DNA of 64,000 nucleotides from Granulicella sp. L46 (lineage in GTDB: Bacteria > Acidobacteriota > Terriglobia > Terriglobales > Acidobacteriaceae). The DNA is taken from positions 430,150 through 494,149 of the forward strand of contig NZ_LMUT01000012.1 in assembly GCF_009765785.1 (NCBI RefSeq), read 5' to 3'. A program made the position numbers and the translations under genes. Shown piece by piece: positions 36,495-44,625 of this stretch; the stretch's first letter is position 1, and every line of letters starts with the position of its first letter. The notes beneath the pieces were generated by a model. The model made no database searches, was not told the origin of the DNA, and saw only the letters and a list, made by a program, of their open reading frames with translations.

Positions 36495-36616
36495 TTAGCA
36501 AGATGGTCGAGTAGCGCGTGAAGCTCAGTTGGTCCCACCAGGGCAGGGAACGCGTCTAACCCTTGCAGGCCCCAGGATCACTCGTCCTGCAACCCGGCCA
36601 AAGGAGCATCCCGCCG

Positions 36617-37696
36617 TTGCCTCAACCACCGCGCACCTCCGCTCTTCCGCGACCCTTCCACTTCCTGCTCTTCCTTGGCGCGGGTCTCTGGATCGTCGCT
36701 GCCCAGGGTCTCGCCGAACGAGCCACCCAGGGCCTCACCGTCCGCTTCAACCTCTCCATCATCTCGAACCTTCTGCAGCAGCTCTTCTTCCTCTTCCTCC
36801 TGCTCATCGGCTTCGCCATCCTCCGCTGGATCGCAACCCGTAGTCCCACCTTCGACAACTTCACCCGCCTCAACACCATCCGCTCCACCAACGCTCTCCC
36901 CGCCCGCGCCACCACCCGCGAAGAGTTCCTCCGCGGCGCAGCGATGGGCTGGGCACTCATTCTCGCGGCCGTTCTTCCCATGATGTTGATCGGCGCATTA
37001 CATCCCGAGTTCAACCTCAACTTTCCCAACCTCGGCTACGCACTCCTCTCGCTCCTCACCATCGCCGTCGCAACGCTCGCGCTCGAAGTCGCCTTCCGCG
37101 GCTTCCTCTTCATCCAGCTCATCGAAGCCACCGGCCCCGTCGTCGCGACCATCGTCCTGTCCTTCCTCTACGCCATCCTCGCCGCCCACCGTCCCGACGC
37201 CACCGCGCTCAGCATCCTCGACACCTTCCTCTTCGCCATCCTCTTCTGCGTCGCCTACCTCCGCACCCGCGCCCTCTGGATCGGCTGGGGAATTCACTTC
37301 GCCTGGAGCGCAGCAGCGGCGATCATCTTCGGCCTGCCCATCCCCGTGGACTTCGGCTTCAACAACCTCATCTTCACCTCGGTCACCGGCCCCGAGTGGC
37401 TAACCGGCGGCACGTACGGCCCCGAAGCCTCCTTCGTAACCGCAGCGTTTCTCATACCCGGAATCTTCATCCTCATACGACTCACCCGCCACTACGCATG
37501 GGAGTACACCTACACCCCCCCCATCGCCAGCGGCTATCCCATGGACATTGCGCCCCCCGCCGCCCACACCGCCATGGAAAACGAAGCCGCCGCCGCCACA
37601 CCGCTAGTCCAGATCCTAGGCTCGACGCCCACCGCCGCCTCCACCAACCCAGTCATCGAACAGCACCTCAACCGCGAATCCAATCCCAACGACTAA
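36617..37696 (+). CDS. CPBP-like intramembrane protease-family protein with altered first motif
   Basis: A polytopic membrane protein, 359 residues from the TTG at 36617, which has AAGGAG 10 bases upstream; earlier in-frame starts are less supported. About eight hydrophobic helices are present. The region ALEVAFRGFLFIQLIEATGP resembles CPBP (Abi/Rce1) motif 1, usually EExxxR, but the first Glu is replaced by Leu. Motif 2 is loosely represented by FLYAILAAH, and motif 3 by GWGIHFAWS, which retains the His. Peptidase activity is therefore uncertain. The C-terminus is a hydrophilic Ala/Pro-rich tail of about 50 residues. No substrate or partner gene is adjacent. Confidence 0.72.
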   Translation: MPQPPRTSALPRPFHFLLFLGAGLWIVAAQGLAERATQGLTVRFNLSIISNLLQQLFFLFLLLIGFAILRWIATRSPTFDNFTRLNTIRSTNALPARATTREEFLRGAAMGWALILAAVLPMMLIGALHPEFNLNFPNLGYALLSLLTIAVATLALEVAFRGFLFIQLIEATGPVVATIVLSFLYAILAAHRPDATALSILDTFLFAILFCVAYLRTRALWIGWGIHFAWSAAAAIIFGLPIPVDFGFNNLIFTSVTGPEWLTGGTYGPEASFVTAAFLIPGIFILIRLTRHYAWEYTYTPPIASGYPMDIAPPAAHTAMENEAAAATPLVQILGSTPTAASTNPVIEQHLNRESNPND

Positions 37697-37722
37697 ACTG
37701 TTTTGACAGGGGCTTCGCTGAA

Positions 37723-37986
37723 CTAGACCAGCTCTTTTGCCTGCGCTTCAGCATCCAGATCTTCGCCCTTAGCCGCCAACTCTTCAACGCTCAGCTTGGA
37801 AGAAACTAAATAGCTCCTGACGACTAAAAAGGGAGAGCCATTGGAAAGCTTCGCGATGGTTGACAGCCAGAGAGTCTCCGGTTGTCTTTCTGTTGGCTCA
37901 TATGTGCCCTTGATTTCTCGACCACTGGCAGCCTCAAATGCAAATCGCCGATTCGGTAGGAGTCGTATCTGGTCTGCGGTGAGCAT
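37723..37986 (-). CDS. Small hypothetical protein
   Basis: An 87-residue frame from the ATG at 37986 (MLTADQIRLLPNRRFAFEAA). The middle reads like a beta-rich domain (GREIKGTYEPTERQPETLWL, then GSPFLVVRSYLVSSK), and the tail is acidic and Ala-rich. There is no signal peptide, no clear ribosome-binding site and no family that I recognise. It lies between the CPBP-like gene (convergent) and the aquaporin gene (same strand). It has lower C-ending codon use than its neighbours. Confidence 0.45.
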   Translation of the reverse strand: MLTADQIRLLPNRRFAFEAASGREIKGTYEPTERQPETLWLSTIAKLSNGSPFLVVRSYLVSSKLSVEELAAKGEDLDAEAQAKELV

Positions 37987-38045
37987 GAAAGCAATGGTAC
38001 ATCGGCGAAAAACGTAGTGAAGCACTGCCACGCCCATTAAGCGAT

Positions 38046-38897
38046 CTAGCTAGCAGTATCCCTATCCGGCACATGCTCCGCGACCCCACACCGATACGGA
38101 CAAAGCACACTAGGCGCAGCATGCAACTTCGCACAAAGCACGCCCTCAATCCCAAACCGCGACACGTATAGCGCCGCCGCCCCAAACATCCCCAGCAGCG
38201 GCGCGACAAAATAAACCCACTCCGCCGTCCACATCTGCGCAAACACCGCCGGCCCCACCGTTCGTGCCGGATTGATACTGAACCCCGACACCGGCGCAAA
38301 GAAAAACACATAGCCCGTAATCAACACCCCCACCGCATAGCTCGTATACGCCGCCAGCCGCCGCCGATTCGTCATCCACAAGACAATCCCCATAAGCAGC
38401 GCAGCCATAAACAACTCCGCCCCAAACGCCCCCGCCGTCCCACCAATGCCCGGCACTGTAACCGCATAGTTCACCGACGGCTGCGCCAGCAATCGCCCCA
38501 TCATCAGCGCCGCAACCCCAACCCCCGCAACCCCTCCAGCAAACTGCCCGCACACATACCCCACGGCATCCCACACCCCAATCTTTCCCAGCCAAAGATA
38601 GGTCAGCGTAATCGCCGGATTAAAATGTGCCCCCGACCGTTTCCCCATCGGTGAATGAATAATCAGCACTGCAGTCCCACCCATCGCCGCGCCCATCACC
38701 AACCGCCGCAACGCCGCATTCGGCACCCAATGCAACACCGGCGACCCCGCCCCAAACAGCACGACGGTAGCCACGCAAGCCGCCACCATAAACCAAGCCA
38801 GCTCCGCCCCCTCGTACACATACAGAAACCAATGCCGCCGCAGCGCCTCCATCGGCCCCGCCGACACCCCCACCGCATCTGCTCCAGCGCTCTGCAT
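38046..38897 (-). CDS. Aquaporin / MIP-family channel
   Basis: A six-helix water or small-solute channel, 283 residues. Both half-membrane NPA loops are present (GAHFNPAITLTYL and GFSINPARTVGPAV), with internal pseudosymmetry. Arg after the second NPA is the selectivity-filter arginine. It more resembles a water-type than a glycerol-type channel, by inference. The C-terminus is unusual: a soluble tail of about 35 residues with three cysteines (CAKLHAAPSVLCPYRC). The start is either the ATG at 38897 or the one at 38852. A long imperfect hairpin sits directly upstream at 38925-39000. Confidence 0.88.
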   Translation of the reverse strand: MQSAGADAVGVSAGPMEALRRHWFLYVYEGAELAWFMVAACVATVVLFGAGSPVLHWVPNAALRRLVMGAAMGGTAVLIIHSPMGKRSGAHFNPAITLTYLWLGKIGVWDAVGYVCGQFAGGVAGVGVAALMMGRLLAQPSVNYAVTVPGIGGTAGAFGAELFMAALLMGIVLWMTNRRRLAAYTSYAVGVLITGYVFFFAPVSGFSINPARTVGPAVFAQMWTAEWVYFVAPLLGMFGAAALYVSRFGIEGVLCAKLHAAPSVLCPYRCGVAEHVPDRDTAS

Positions 38898-38924
38898 CCG
38901 TACCAGCAGCCTAGCAGCACAACG

Positions 38925-39000
38925 GTTCTCAGTTCTCAGTGGTCAGTTCTCAGTGAAAACCGAACCTTCAACGGAGAACTGACAACTGAGAACTGACAAC
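38925..39000. repeat. Long imperfect inverted repeat of AGTTCTCAGT units
   Basis: Units of GTTCTCAGT-like sequence on the left arm mirror GAGAACTGAC/ACTGAGAA units on the right. Perfect inner arms are GTCAGTTCTC (38942-38951) and GAGAACTGAC (38974-38983), and outer arms are TTCTCAGT (38933-38940) and ACTGAGAA (38985-38992). It lies just upstream of the aquaporin start. Confidence 0.75.
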
Positions 39001-39184
39001 TCGACCCCCAAATCGTGTAAACTTAACCCAGAGCTTTACCCGGCCCAGCGCCCTCGCGACCCTCCTGTTCGGCCCAGCCCACCAGCCCAGCCCATCACGG
39101 ATCAAGCCAGGTCGCCGCGCGCATTGCAGCCATCGCCGCATGCCAGAGTCAAGCCAAGACATTCGCACCGAGGAGATCATCACA

Positions 39185-39364
39185 ATGGCAAAGATTGCCA
39201 AGACCGGCGACCGCAAAAAGGTCATGGATACACAGAAGAGCACAGACTGTCCCAAGTGCTCCAAGCCCACCCGCATCGTCAAGCGTGTCAAGGACCGCGA
39301 GCGCGGCGTCCCCGGCGGAGTCTACATCTCCTGCTCGGCCTGCGAGTTCTTCGAAAAACTCTAA
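39185..39364 (+). CDS. Small zinc-ribbon protein
   Basis: A 59-residue basic protein from the ATG at 39185, with GAGGAG about 10 bases upstream. Two cysteine knuckles, DCPKCSKPT and SCSACEFF, separated by about 25 residues including KRVKDRERGVPGG, form a probable zinc ribbon. Its size and charge suggest a nucleic-acid or ribosome-associated factor, but no named family is recognised. It is monocistronic, with a probable terminator at 39449. Confidence 0.75.
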   Translation: MAKIAKTGDRKKVMDTQKSTDCPKCSKPTRIVKRVKDRERGVPGGVYISCSACEFFEKL

Positions 39365-39448
39365 GTGTCAGCTTCCCGACATTAGCGAAACGTTAGCAGC
39401 GGCAAGCATTTTCGCGGCCTGTAACAGTTCGTTAAACGATCCATTAAA

Positions 39449-39474
39449 GGTTCGCCAACCCGGCGGACCTTTTC
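39449..39474 (+). terminator. Terminator-like hairpin after the zinc-ribbon gene
   Basis: Stem GGTTCGCC / GGCGGACC (one G-T pair), loop AACCC, then TTTTCTCATTT. It lies 85 bases past the stop. Confidence 0.7.
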
Positions 39475-39602
39475 TCATTTGAAGGCGTCTTATCCCTCAG
39501 TTCGATTACGGGGAGTATGTATCCCTCGGAGTAACCCTACCCACTTGACGACTGTCCCCTGGGGGGAGGACACTCCTTTTCGGTACTAGGAATTTCATCA
39601 TC

Positions 39603-40535
39603 ATGGCTACAAGTATTACCGCTTCATCCGCTGCTCCAAACGTCTTCGCCTCCACGCCTCAGTTCACCCGTCCCACTTTCCTGATGTGTCCCCCGGAGTG
39701 GTACAACGTCGACTACGTCCTGAATCCCTGGATGGCTGGAAACGTCCATCGTTCCTCCCGAGATCTCGCCTTCGCCCAGTGGAAGGGCATGCACAACGTC
39801 CTTCGCAGCGTCGCCGACGTTCGCCTCCTGCACCCCGAGCCCGGCTGCCCCGACATGGTCTTCGTCGCGCACAGCGCCCTCATCCACAACGGCGTCGCCG
39901 CCCTCTCCAGCTTCAACCCCCAGCAGCGCCGGGCCGAGACCGCCTACCTTCGCCGCTGGCTCATCTCCCAGGGCTTCATCCTTTGGGAAACTCCCCGCGA
40001 GACTCCCTTCGAAGGCGAAGGCGATGTAGCCTTCAACGACGACGGCACCTCTCTCTGGGCCGCCCACGGCGTTCGCACCTGCCGCGCCGCCCATCGCCAC
40101 ATAGCCGACGCCTGGCACGTCCCCGTCACCTCGCTCCACCTATCCGACCCCCGCTTCTATCACCTCGACACCTGCTTCACCCCGCTCGCCAGCCCCACCG
40201 GCGAAGCCACGGGCTACATCCTCTACTATCCCCAGGCCTTCGACGCCGCCTCCAACGCAGCCATCGAGCGCGCCTACCCCGCCAACCGCCGCATCGCCGT
40301 ATCCGAGCTCGACGCAACCCACATGGCCTGCTGCGCCCTCAACCTCGGACGCACCGTCTTCACCGGAGAGATCACCCGCGAACTGGCCACCCGCCTCTTC
40401 GACGCCGGCTTCGACGTAGTCCAGCTCGAACTCTCTGAGTTCATCAAAGGCGGCGGCGGCGCAAAATCACTAGCCCTCCGCCTAAGCGACCTCCCCATCA
40501 CCCACAGCCGCTTAGGCCTCCTCCCCATCTCCTAA
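39603..40535 (+). CDS. Arginine-deiminase/amidinotransferase-fold protein lacking the catalytic Cys
   Basis: A 310-residue protein closely resembling the N-terminal arginine dihydrolase domain of cyanobacterial AgrE/ArgZ (FLMCPPEWYNVDYVLNPWMA, then HRSSRDLAFAQW). The acidic motif FEGEGD (residues 136-141) and the catalytic His in FYHLDTCFTPL (His187) are kept. The expected nucleophilic Cys in the GGGAKCL-type motif is serine (GGGGAKSLALRL, Ser289, codon 40467-40469). The position equivalent to the ArgZ Asn needed for the second hydrolysis (TAN) is His90 (VFVAHSALI). Strong conservation elsewhere suggests a retained but altered function. A terminator follows at 40555. Confidence 0.82.
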   Translation: MATSITASSAAPNVFASTPQFTRPTFLMCPPEWYNVDYVLNPWMAGNVHRSSRDLAFAQWKGMHNVLRSVADVRLLHPEPGCPDMVFVAHSALIHNGVAALSSFNPQQRRAETAYLRRWLISQGFILWETPRETPFEGEGDVAFNDDGTSLWAAHGVRTCRAAHRHIADAWHVPVTSLHLSDPRFYHLDTCFTPLASPTGEATGYILYYPQAFDAASNAAIERAYPANRRIAVSELDATHMACCALNLGRTVFTGEITRELATRLFDAGFDVVQLELSEFIKGGGGAKSLALRLSDLPITHSRLGLLPIS

Positions 40536-40554
40536 CCAACCGCGTCATACACCC

Positions 40555-40590
40555 AAAGGTCCCAGCCAACGCTCGGACCTTTCGCTTTTG
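40555..40590 (+). terminator. Terminator-like hairpin after the deiminase-fold gene
   Basis: Perfect stem AAAGGTCC / GGACCTTT with a 12-base loop, followed by the T-rich CGCTTTTGCCTTT. It starts 20 bases after the stop. Confidence 0.75.
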
Positions 40591-40599
40591 CCTTTCTGT

Positions 40600-40645
40600 C
40601 TGTCATTCCGAGCGTAGCGAGGAACCTGCTTCTCGCGCGAAGCGC
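40600..40645. repeat. REP-like element (TGTCATTCCGAGCGTAGCGAGG type)
   Basis: A further dispersed-type sequence (GTCATTCCGAGCGTAGCGAG followed by GAACCTGCTTCTCGCGCGAAGC, split here) that shares the GTCAT-pyrimidine-GAGCG head with the element at 25850. It is intergenic, between the deiminase-fold and nitrilase-family genes. Confidence 0.6.
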
Positions 40646-40712
40646 CCCCGTTCTTGCTATCCCTAGCTGCCGAAGCTGGAAGCTCCCAACCCACCGCGCT
40701 ATCCTATCCACG

Positions 40713-41498
40713 ATGCGCATCGCCCTGGCCAACCTCCGCTTCCCATCCTCCCCCGACGACTCCATCGCCCAAGCACTCTCCGCCATCGCGAGCGCAGCGA
40801 GCACCCACGCCGACATCCTCTGCTTTCCCGAGTGCTTCGTCCCCGGCTACCGCGCCCGCACCCAATCCGTCCCACCCCCCGACGCCGCTTTCCTCACGCA
40901 CGCCCACGAGACCATCGCCGCCGCCGCCGCCCGCGCCAACATCGCCGTCATCCTCGGCACCGAACGTCTCATCAACAATCAACTCCTCGCCACCGCCTTA
41001 GTCATCGACCGCGACGGCACCATCCTCGGCTTCCAGGACAAAGTCCAGCTAGCCCCCCAGGAAGAGTCCACCTACACCCCCGGCACCACCCGCCAGATCT
41101 TCCGCTCCGACGATCTCACCTTCGGCATCTCCATCTGCCACGAAGGCTGGCGCTACCCCGAAACCGTACGCTGGGCCGTCCGCAACGGCGCGCAGGTCGT
41201 CTTCCACCCCCACTTCCACGGCGCAGAACCCAACGCCTACGTCCCCACTACCTTCGCCGACCCCGCCAACACCATCTTCGAAAAGACCATGCTCTGCCGC
41301 GCCGCCGAGAACACCTGTTACTTCGCCAGCGTCAACTTCGCCATCCCCGGCTCCGACACCACCTCCGCCATCATCAACCCCGACGGCACCGTCCTCACCT
41401 GGCAGCCCTACGGCGTCGAAGGACTCCTCCTCGCCGACCTCGACCTGACCATCGCCACCGGCCTCTACGCCCACCGCCTCAAGCCCGCAAGCCTCTAA
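40713..41498 (+). CDS. Carbon-nitrogen hydrolase (nitrilase superfamily) amidase
   Basis: A 261-residue cytoplasmic amidohydrolase. The Glu-Lys-Cys catalytic triad is visible: Glu in DILCFPECFVPGYRA, Lys in GFQDKVQLAPQEES, and Cys in FGISICHEGWRYPE. The fold signatures FHPHFHGAEPNAYVP and ENTCYFASVNFAIPG follow. The substrate could be an omega-amide, an N-carbamoyl amine or a similar amide. Position 178 bases behind the arginine-deiminase-fold gene makes nitrogen or polyamine metabolism (N-carbamoylputrescine type) plausible, but that is inference. There is no signal peptide. Confidence 0.9.
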   Translation: MRIALANLRFPSSPDDSIAQALSAIASAASTHADILCFPECFVPGYRARTQSVPPPDAAFLTHAHETIAAAAARANIAVILGTERLINNQLLATALVIDRDGTILGFQDKVQLAPQEESTYTPGTTRQIFRSDDLTFGISICHEGWRYPETVRWAVRNGAQVVFHPHFHGAEPNAYVPTTFADPANTIFEKTMLCRAAENTCYFASVNFAIPGSDTTSAIINPDGTVLTWQPYGVEGLLLADLDLTIATGLYAHRLKPASL

Positions 41499-41607
41499 CT
41501 CCCAGCGTCCGGCTTAGTTTAGCTGATCCTACTAGCGTCTAGCTCGCCTCGCCCCCGCAGTTGCTTTACCTTAGGGTAGACACAAACCCAGGAGCAGGGA
41601 ATCATCC

Positions 41608-42843
41608 ATGTCCAGTACAACTCAGAGCAGAAAATCATGGAATGAGTATGTTTGCCTGGGCTCCCTGCTCGCCGTAAGCCTGCTGGTAGCCATCATTACC
41701 AGCATGATCCTGCCCTACTACCGCGGGGATGAGTACGCAGACCCGGCCATGGAGATGGTGCGCACCGGCCACATCTTCTACAACTTTCTGCCCGTTGGAT
41801 ATCCTGCTCTGCTGGCCCTCGGCTACAAGGCCTTCGGATCCGAGACCGGCTTCACCGCCGTCAACATCCTCCTCGCTCTCCTCATGCTGGCCAGTGCGTG
41901 GCTCTACCTGAGGTTGACCGGACTAAGCGTAAAGCTCACCCTCCTGGTCGTCTTCGCGCTATCCCTCTACCCAGACTTCAGCCTTAGCTACAACAAGACC
42001 CAGGACACCAACATCACGGCGGCAGCCATCTTCTTATTCATGTCGGCGATGGTCCTGATGAGCCGGCCGAAGGATCGCTTTGCCTATCCGGACGTGCTGC
42101 TGGGTGCCTCCCTTGGCTTCGCTGCCTTGATCCGTCCCAACCTGATGCTGCTGGCCATCGTGTCATGGGTCGTGCTCTACCGATCCGTGCTCCGCAGCTT
42201 GTTCCCGCGCATCCTCGCTCAGACTGCCACCGCGGCCCTCGTCTATTGCTCGATCACCATCCTCATTCACGGGTCAATGTTCTTCCCAAGGAATGGAGCG
42301 TACAACCTCTTCTCCGGCTACAACCCCTACACCTCTCAGCACCTGTGGAACGAGGAAGACTCCATCCCCTTCGAACTTGCAGCACAGCATGTCCAGTACA
42401 CCGACAACCGGGACCCAAAGCTCGACCCGATCTATCGCAACTCCGCGATCGCTTTTATCCGCAGCCACCCCGGGCAGGCAGTGAAGCTCGATCTGCTCAA
42501 GTTCGCCAACTTGCTGCTTCCGGATCTCCACGCTCACCCCGCCCGCAGTCTGGCAGGGCTTGCCAAGATCCTGAGCTCTTTGGCCATTCCCCTATGGCTC
42601 GTCTTCAGCCTGGTGGGCGGCGCGCCCCGAGCCTATGACACGCGGTTTCTGGTAGCGGCAGTAATCCTGTCCGTCATCCTTCCGTTCTGCCTGATCATCA
42701 GCACCCAGCGGTTTCGCATTCCATTGGACTTCATCTGCTGGACCGATCTCGGAGCGATGATTCTTCTTCGCCGGACAAATCCCAATACCCTGAGCCCCAA
42801 TGAGCCGTCGACCGCGGTCTACACCACCGCGGACTCCCGCTAA
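41608..42843 (+). CDS. GT-C-like polytopic membrane protein (probable glycosyltransferase)
   Basis: A 411-residue protein with about eight or nine hydrophobic helices starting at CLGSLLAVSLLVAIITSMIL. The first external loop contains PYYRGDEYADPAMEMVRTGH, an acidic motif of the GT-C mannosyltransferase type, and LPVGYPALLALGYKAFG follows, a usual companion. It probably uses a lipid-linked sugar donor; the acceptor is unknown. It is monocistronic, with a strong inverted repeat 25 bases beyond its stop. Codon use is milder than in the 20-40 kb block. Confidence 0.72.
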   Translation: MSSTTQSRKSWNEYVCLGSLLAVSLLVAIITSMILPYYRGDEYADPAMEMVRTGHIFYNFLPVGYPALLALGYKAFGSETGFTAVNILLALLMLASAWLYLRLTGLSVKLTLLVVFALSLYPDFSLSYNKTQDTNITAAAIFLFMSAMVLMSRPKDRFAYPDVLLGASLGFAALIRPNLMLLAIVSWVVLYRSVLRSLFPRILAQTATAALVYCSITILIHGSMFFPRNGAYNLFSGYNPYTSQHLWNEEDSIPFELAAQHVQYTDNRDPKLDPIYRNSAIAFIRSHPGQAVKLDLLKFANLLLPDLHAHPARSLAGLAKILSSLAIPLWLVFSLVGGAPRAYDTRFLVAAVILSVILPFCLIISTQRFRIPLDFICWTDLGAMILLRRTNPNTLSPNEPSTAVYTTADSR

Positions 42844-42867
42844 AAAAGCGCCAGCGCCACGCACGCT

Positions 42868-42907
42868 GATCAGAGATTGCAACGGCCGGCCGGTGCAATC
42901 TCTGATC
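42868..42907. terminator. Strong inverted repeat (14-bp arms) after the GT-C-like gene
   Basis: Arms GATCAGAGATTGCA (42868-42881) and TGCAATCTCTGATC (42894-42907) pair perfectly. The 12-base loop is itself the palindrome-rich ACGGCCGGCCGG. No T tract follows. It probably ends transcription or stabilises the 3' end of the upstream mRNA. Confidence 0.6.
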
Positions 42908-43045
42908 GAGTGTTTCTACGGCCGATAGGCGGCAACGAACTCGTGACACGAGGGCATACCTCACCCATCGTGACGAAGCCGAACCGCATGCCTTGCCTGC
43001 GGATAGCCTTGCCCGATGCAGCCGCCCAACGAGGAGTCCCTGCTA

Positions 43046-43444
43046 CTAACGACTTGAGGTCTTCAAACGCGTGCACACGAGGTGTCCATTGATCATGACG
43101 CAGCATCCCGGAGGGCCGGACGTTCCGTGATGGATGACCCCTCCCAGACTTCCAACGCTAACCAGCGCTTCCTCCACGCTCGCTTGACGCCGACGCGGGT
43201 ATTTCTCGACAGCGGCCTCGATCTTCTTGCCCGCCTCTGCAGGTAGCAGCGGCGTTAGCAAGCGAATACCCGCAACAGCGAGCTCGGCAGTTTGTTCGGC
43301 ATTGAGGTAAATCGGATCGCCAGGACCTTCGCCGTGGACCGGGAAGTTCCAGTTTGTCAGTCTTCCAATCAACAGCGTGAAAAGTCTGCTATTGCTCTCT
43401 CGACTACCATAAGATTCCTCCGATCGTACGTTCGATAGCGCCAC
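43046..43444 (-). CDS. Hypothetical protein with Cys-rich C-terminus
   Basis: A 132-residue frame from a GTG at 43444. The stretch NAEQTAELAVAGIRLLTPLL, followed by EAGKKIEAAVEKYPRRRQ, looks like a genuine amphipathic helical pair, and the end SGPPGCCVMINGHLVCTRLK carries three cysteines. There is no signal peptide, membrane helix or known family. Codon use is mixed and the first 30 residues are weak, so the true start may be further in. The flanking intergenic stretches are otherwise empty. Confidence 0.42.
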   Translation of the reverse strand: MALSNVRSEESYGSRESNSRLFTLLIGRLTNWNFPVHGEGPGDPIYLNAEQTAELAVAGIRLLTPLLPAEAGKKIEAAVEKYPRRRQASVEEALVSVGSLGGVIHHGTSGPPGCCVMINGHLVCTRLKTSSR

Positions 43445-43704
43445 GTATCCCGTGACGCGCCGCCATTCTACATGGCGGATACCTAATTAGTTAACCCCCA
43501 TTCCTGACCGATTCCGCCAGAAGAATTCCGCCTCGCCCCAGCCTCCAGCCGCGCTTGGCACCCAACCAAAACGCCCAAAAAGCCCCGCAACTCCAAAAGC
43601 GAATGGCCGGGAATTAGCAGATGTTTCGCAGTGCCCAATTAGCCAATGCCCTGTGCTGACAACCAGCACCGAAAAGGCGTAAGCTTCCGCACCGAGGACA
43701 AGGT

Positions 43705-44481
43705 ATGCGCAATCAATCATTACGTTTTACATCTCTTAGTATTTTCCTATCACTGGTTTCTCTGCCCGTTTTTGCTCAGACCCCGGCCTATCACCTGGAG
43801 TTCTCGAACGGCACTAGCGGCTGGGTCATTCTTGTGAATGATTCGCCAAAACCGATCGAAGCCTTCAGCGCCAAAGCAACGTGCGGAGCCACAACTACCA
43901 CTCCCACCTACGACGCTCTCGAGTTCAGCGGAGGGGGCACATCTCACCCCGCCGTCAAGGGCTTGCAGCCTTCAGTCATTCAGCCTGGGCAACGATTCTT
44001 CGCCCTGGTGAACCTCGCTCCGCAGCCGTCAGGCTGTGCCTGGCAAGGAAAAGTTGCGGGTGTCATCTACGCCGACGGTACCTACGACGGGGAAGAGAGC
44101 GCCGTACGTGACCTGCAGGCAAGGAGAGCCGGCATCGCAGCGGCCCTCCAATACTGGAACAACGTCCAGCTCCTCGGCCATGAGCAAACGGTCTCGGCGA
44201 ACGGTCCCAACCATGCAGAGACTCTGTCCCAGGACGACCTAGCGAAGACCTGGACCTATACCTGCCGCGATCAACCGTCGGTCTGCGCCTACTGGTCGGG
44301 CAGGCGCAAGGTGGACCAGGACGTCGCCCTGGGAATGAAGCATAACGCTCAATTAGGCCCCTATCTCGACCGATGGTCAGCGAAGTTCGAAGCCGATATT
44401 GCCTTCAAGACGCTAGAGCCGATCTTCCCGTCACCCATCACCGAAAGGGACGCAAACAGCACGTTTTCTACCGCCAGGTAG
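43705..44481 (+). CDS. Exported protein of unknown function
   Basis: A 258-residue protein with a clean signal peptide (FTSLSIFLSLVSLPVFAQ). The mature region begins with a beta-rich part, YHLEFSNGTSGWVILVNDSP then EAFSAKATCGATTTT, with two Cys residues (CGATT and PSGCAWQGK) that could form a disulfide, and continues with VIYADGTYDGEESAVRDLQA. A helical C-terminal half includes LQYWNNVQLLGHEQTV. I recognise no named family, though the N-terminal part resembles the short secreted proteins of acidobacteria that respond to 'DGT' style strands. A terminator hairpin follows about 100 bases downstream. Confidence 0.7.
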   Translation: MRNQSLRFTSLSIFLSLVSLPVFAQTPAYHLEFSNGTSGWVILVNDSPKPIEAFSAKATCGATTTTPTYDALEFSGGGTSHPAVKGLQPSVIQPGQRFFALVNLAPQPSGCAWQGKVAGVIYADGTYDGEESAVRDLQARRAGIAAALQYWNNVQLLGHEQTVSANGPNHAETLSQDDLAKTWTYTCRDQPSVCAYWSGRRKVDQDVALGMKHNAQLGPYLDRWSAKFEADIAFKTLEPIFPSPITERDANSTFSTAR

Positions 44482-44579
44482 AAGGACCACAAAGCCGTTC
44501 CAGCATCGGATTTCATTTTTTACCTTCAGCTAGGAGCTGGAAGCCAAAGCCAGAACCTCCTTTGCTCCTACCCAAACAC

Positions 44580-44622
44580 CGAAAAGCCTTGCAACCCCAA
44601 AAGGGAATTGCAGGGCTTTTCG
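44580..44622. terminator. Bidirectional terminator-like hairpin (GAAAAGCC...GGCTTTTC family)
   Basis: Stem CGAAAAGCCTTGCAA (44580-44594) pairs with TTGCAGGGCTTTTCG (44608-44622) with one mismatch, around CCC-AAAA-GGG. The tail TTTT fits termination in either direction. Related copies lie at 43571-43610 (degenerate) and 49881-49912. Confidence 0.8.
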
Positions 44623-44625
44623 GCT

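Noticed and set aside
39475-39602. Possible guanidine or arginine riboswitch before the deiminase-fold gene
   Set aside because: The leader has GC-rich patches, but I could not match the conserved guanidine-I or other guanidine riboswitch cores.
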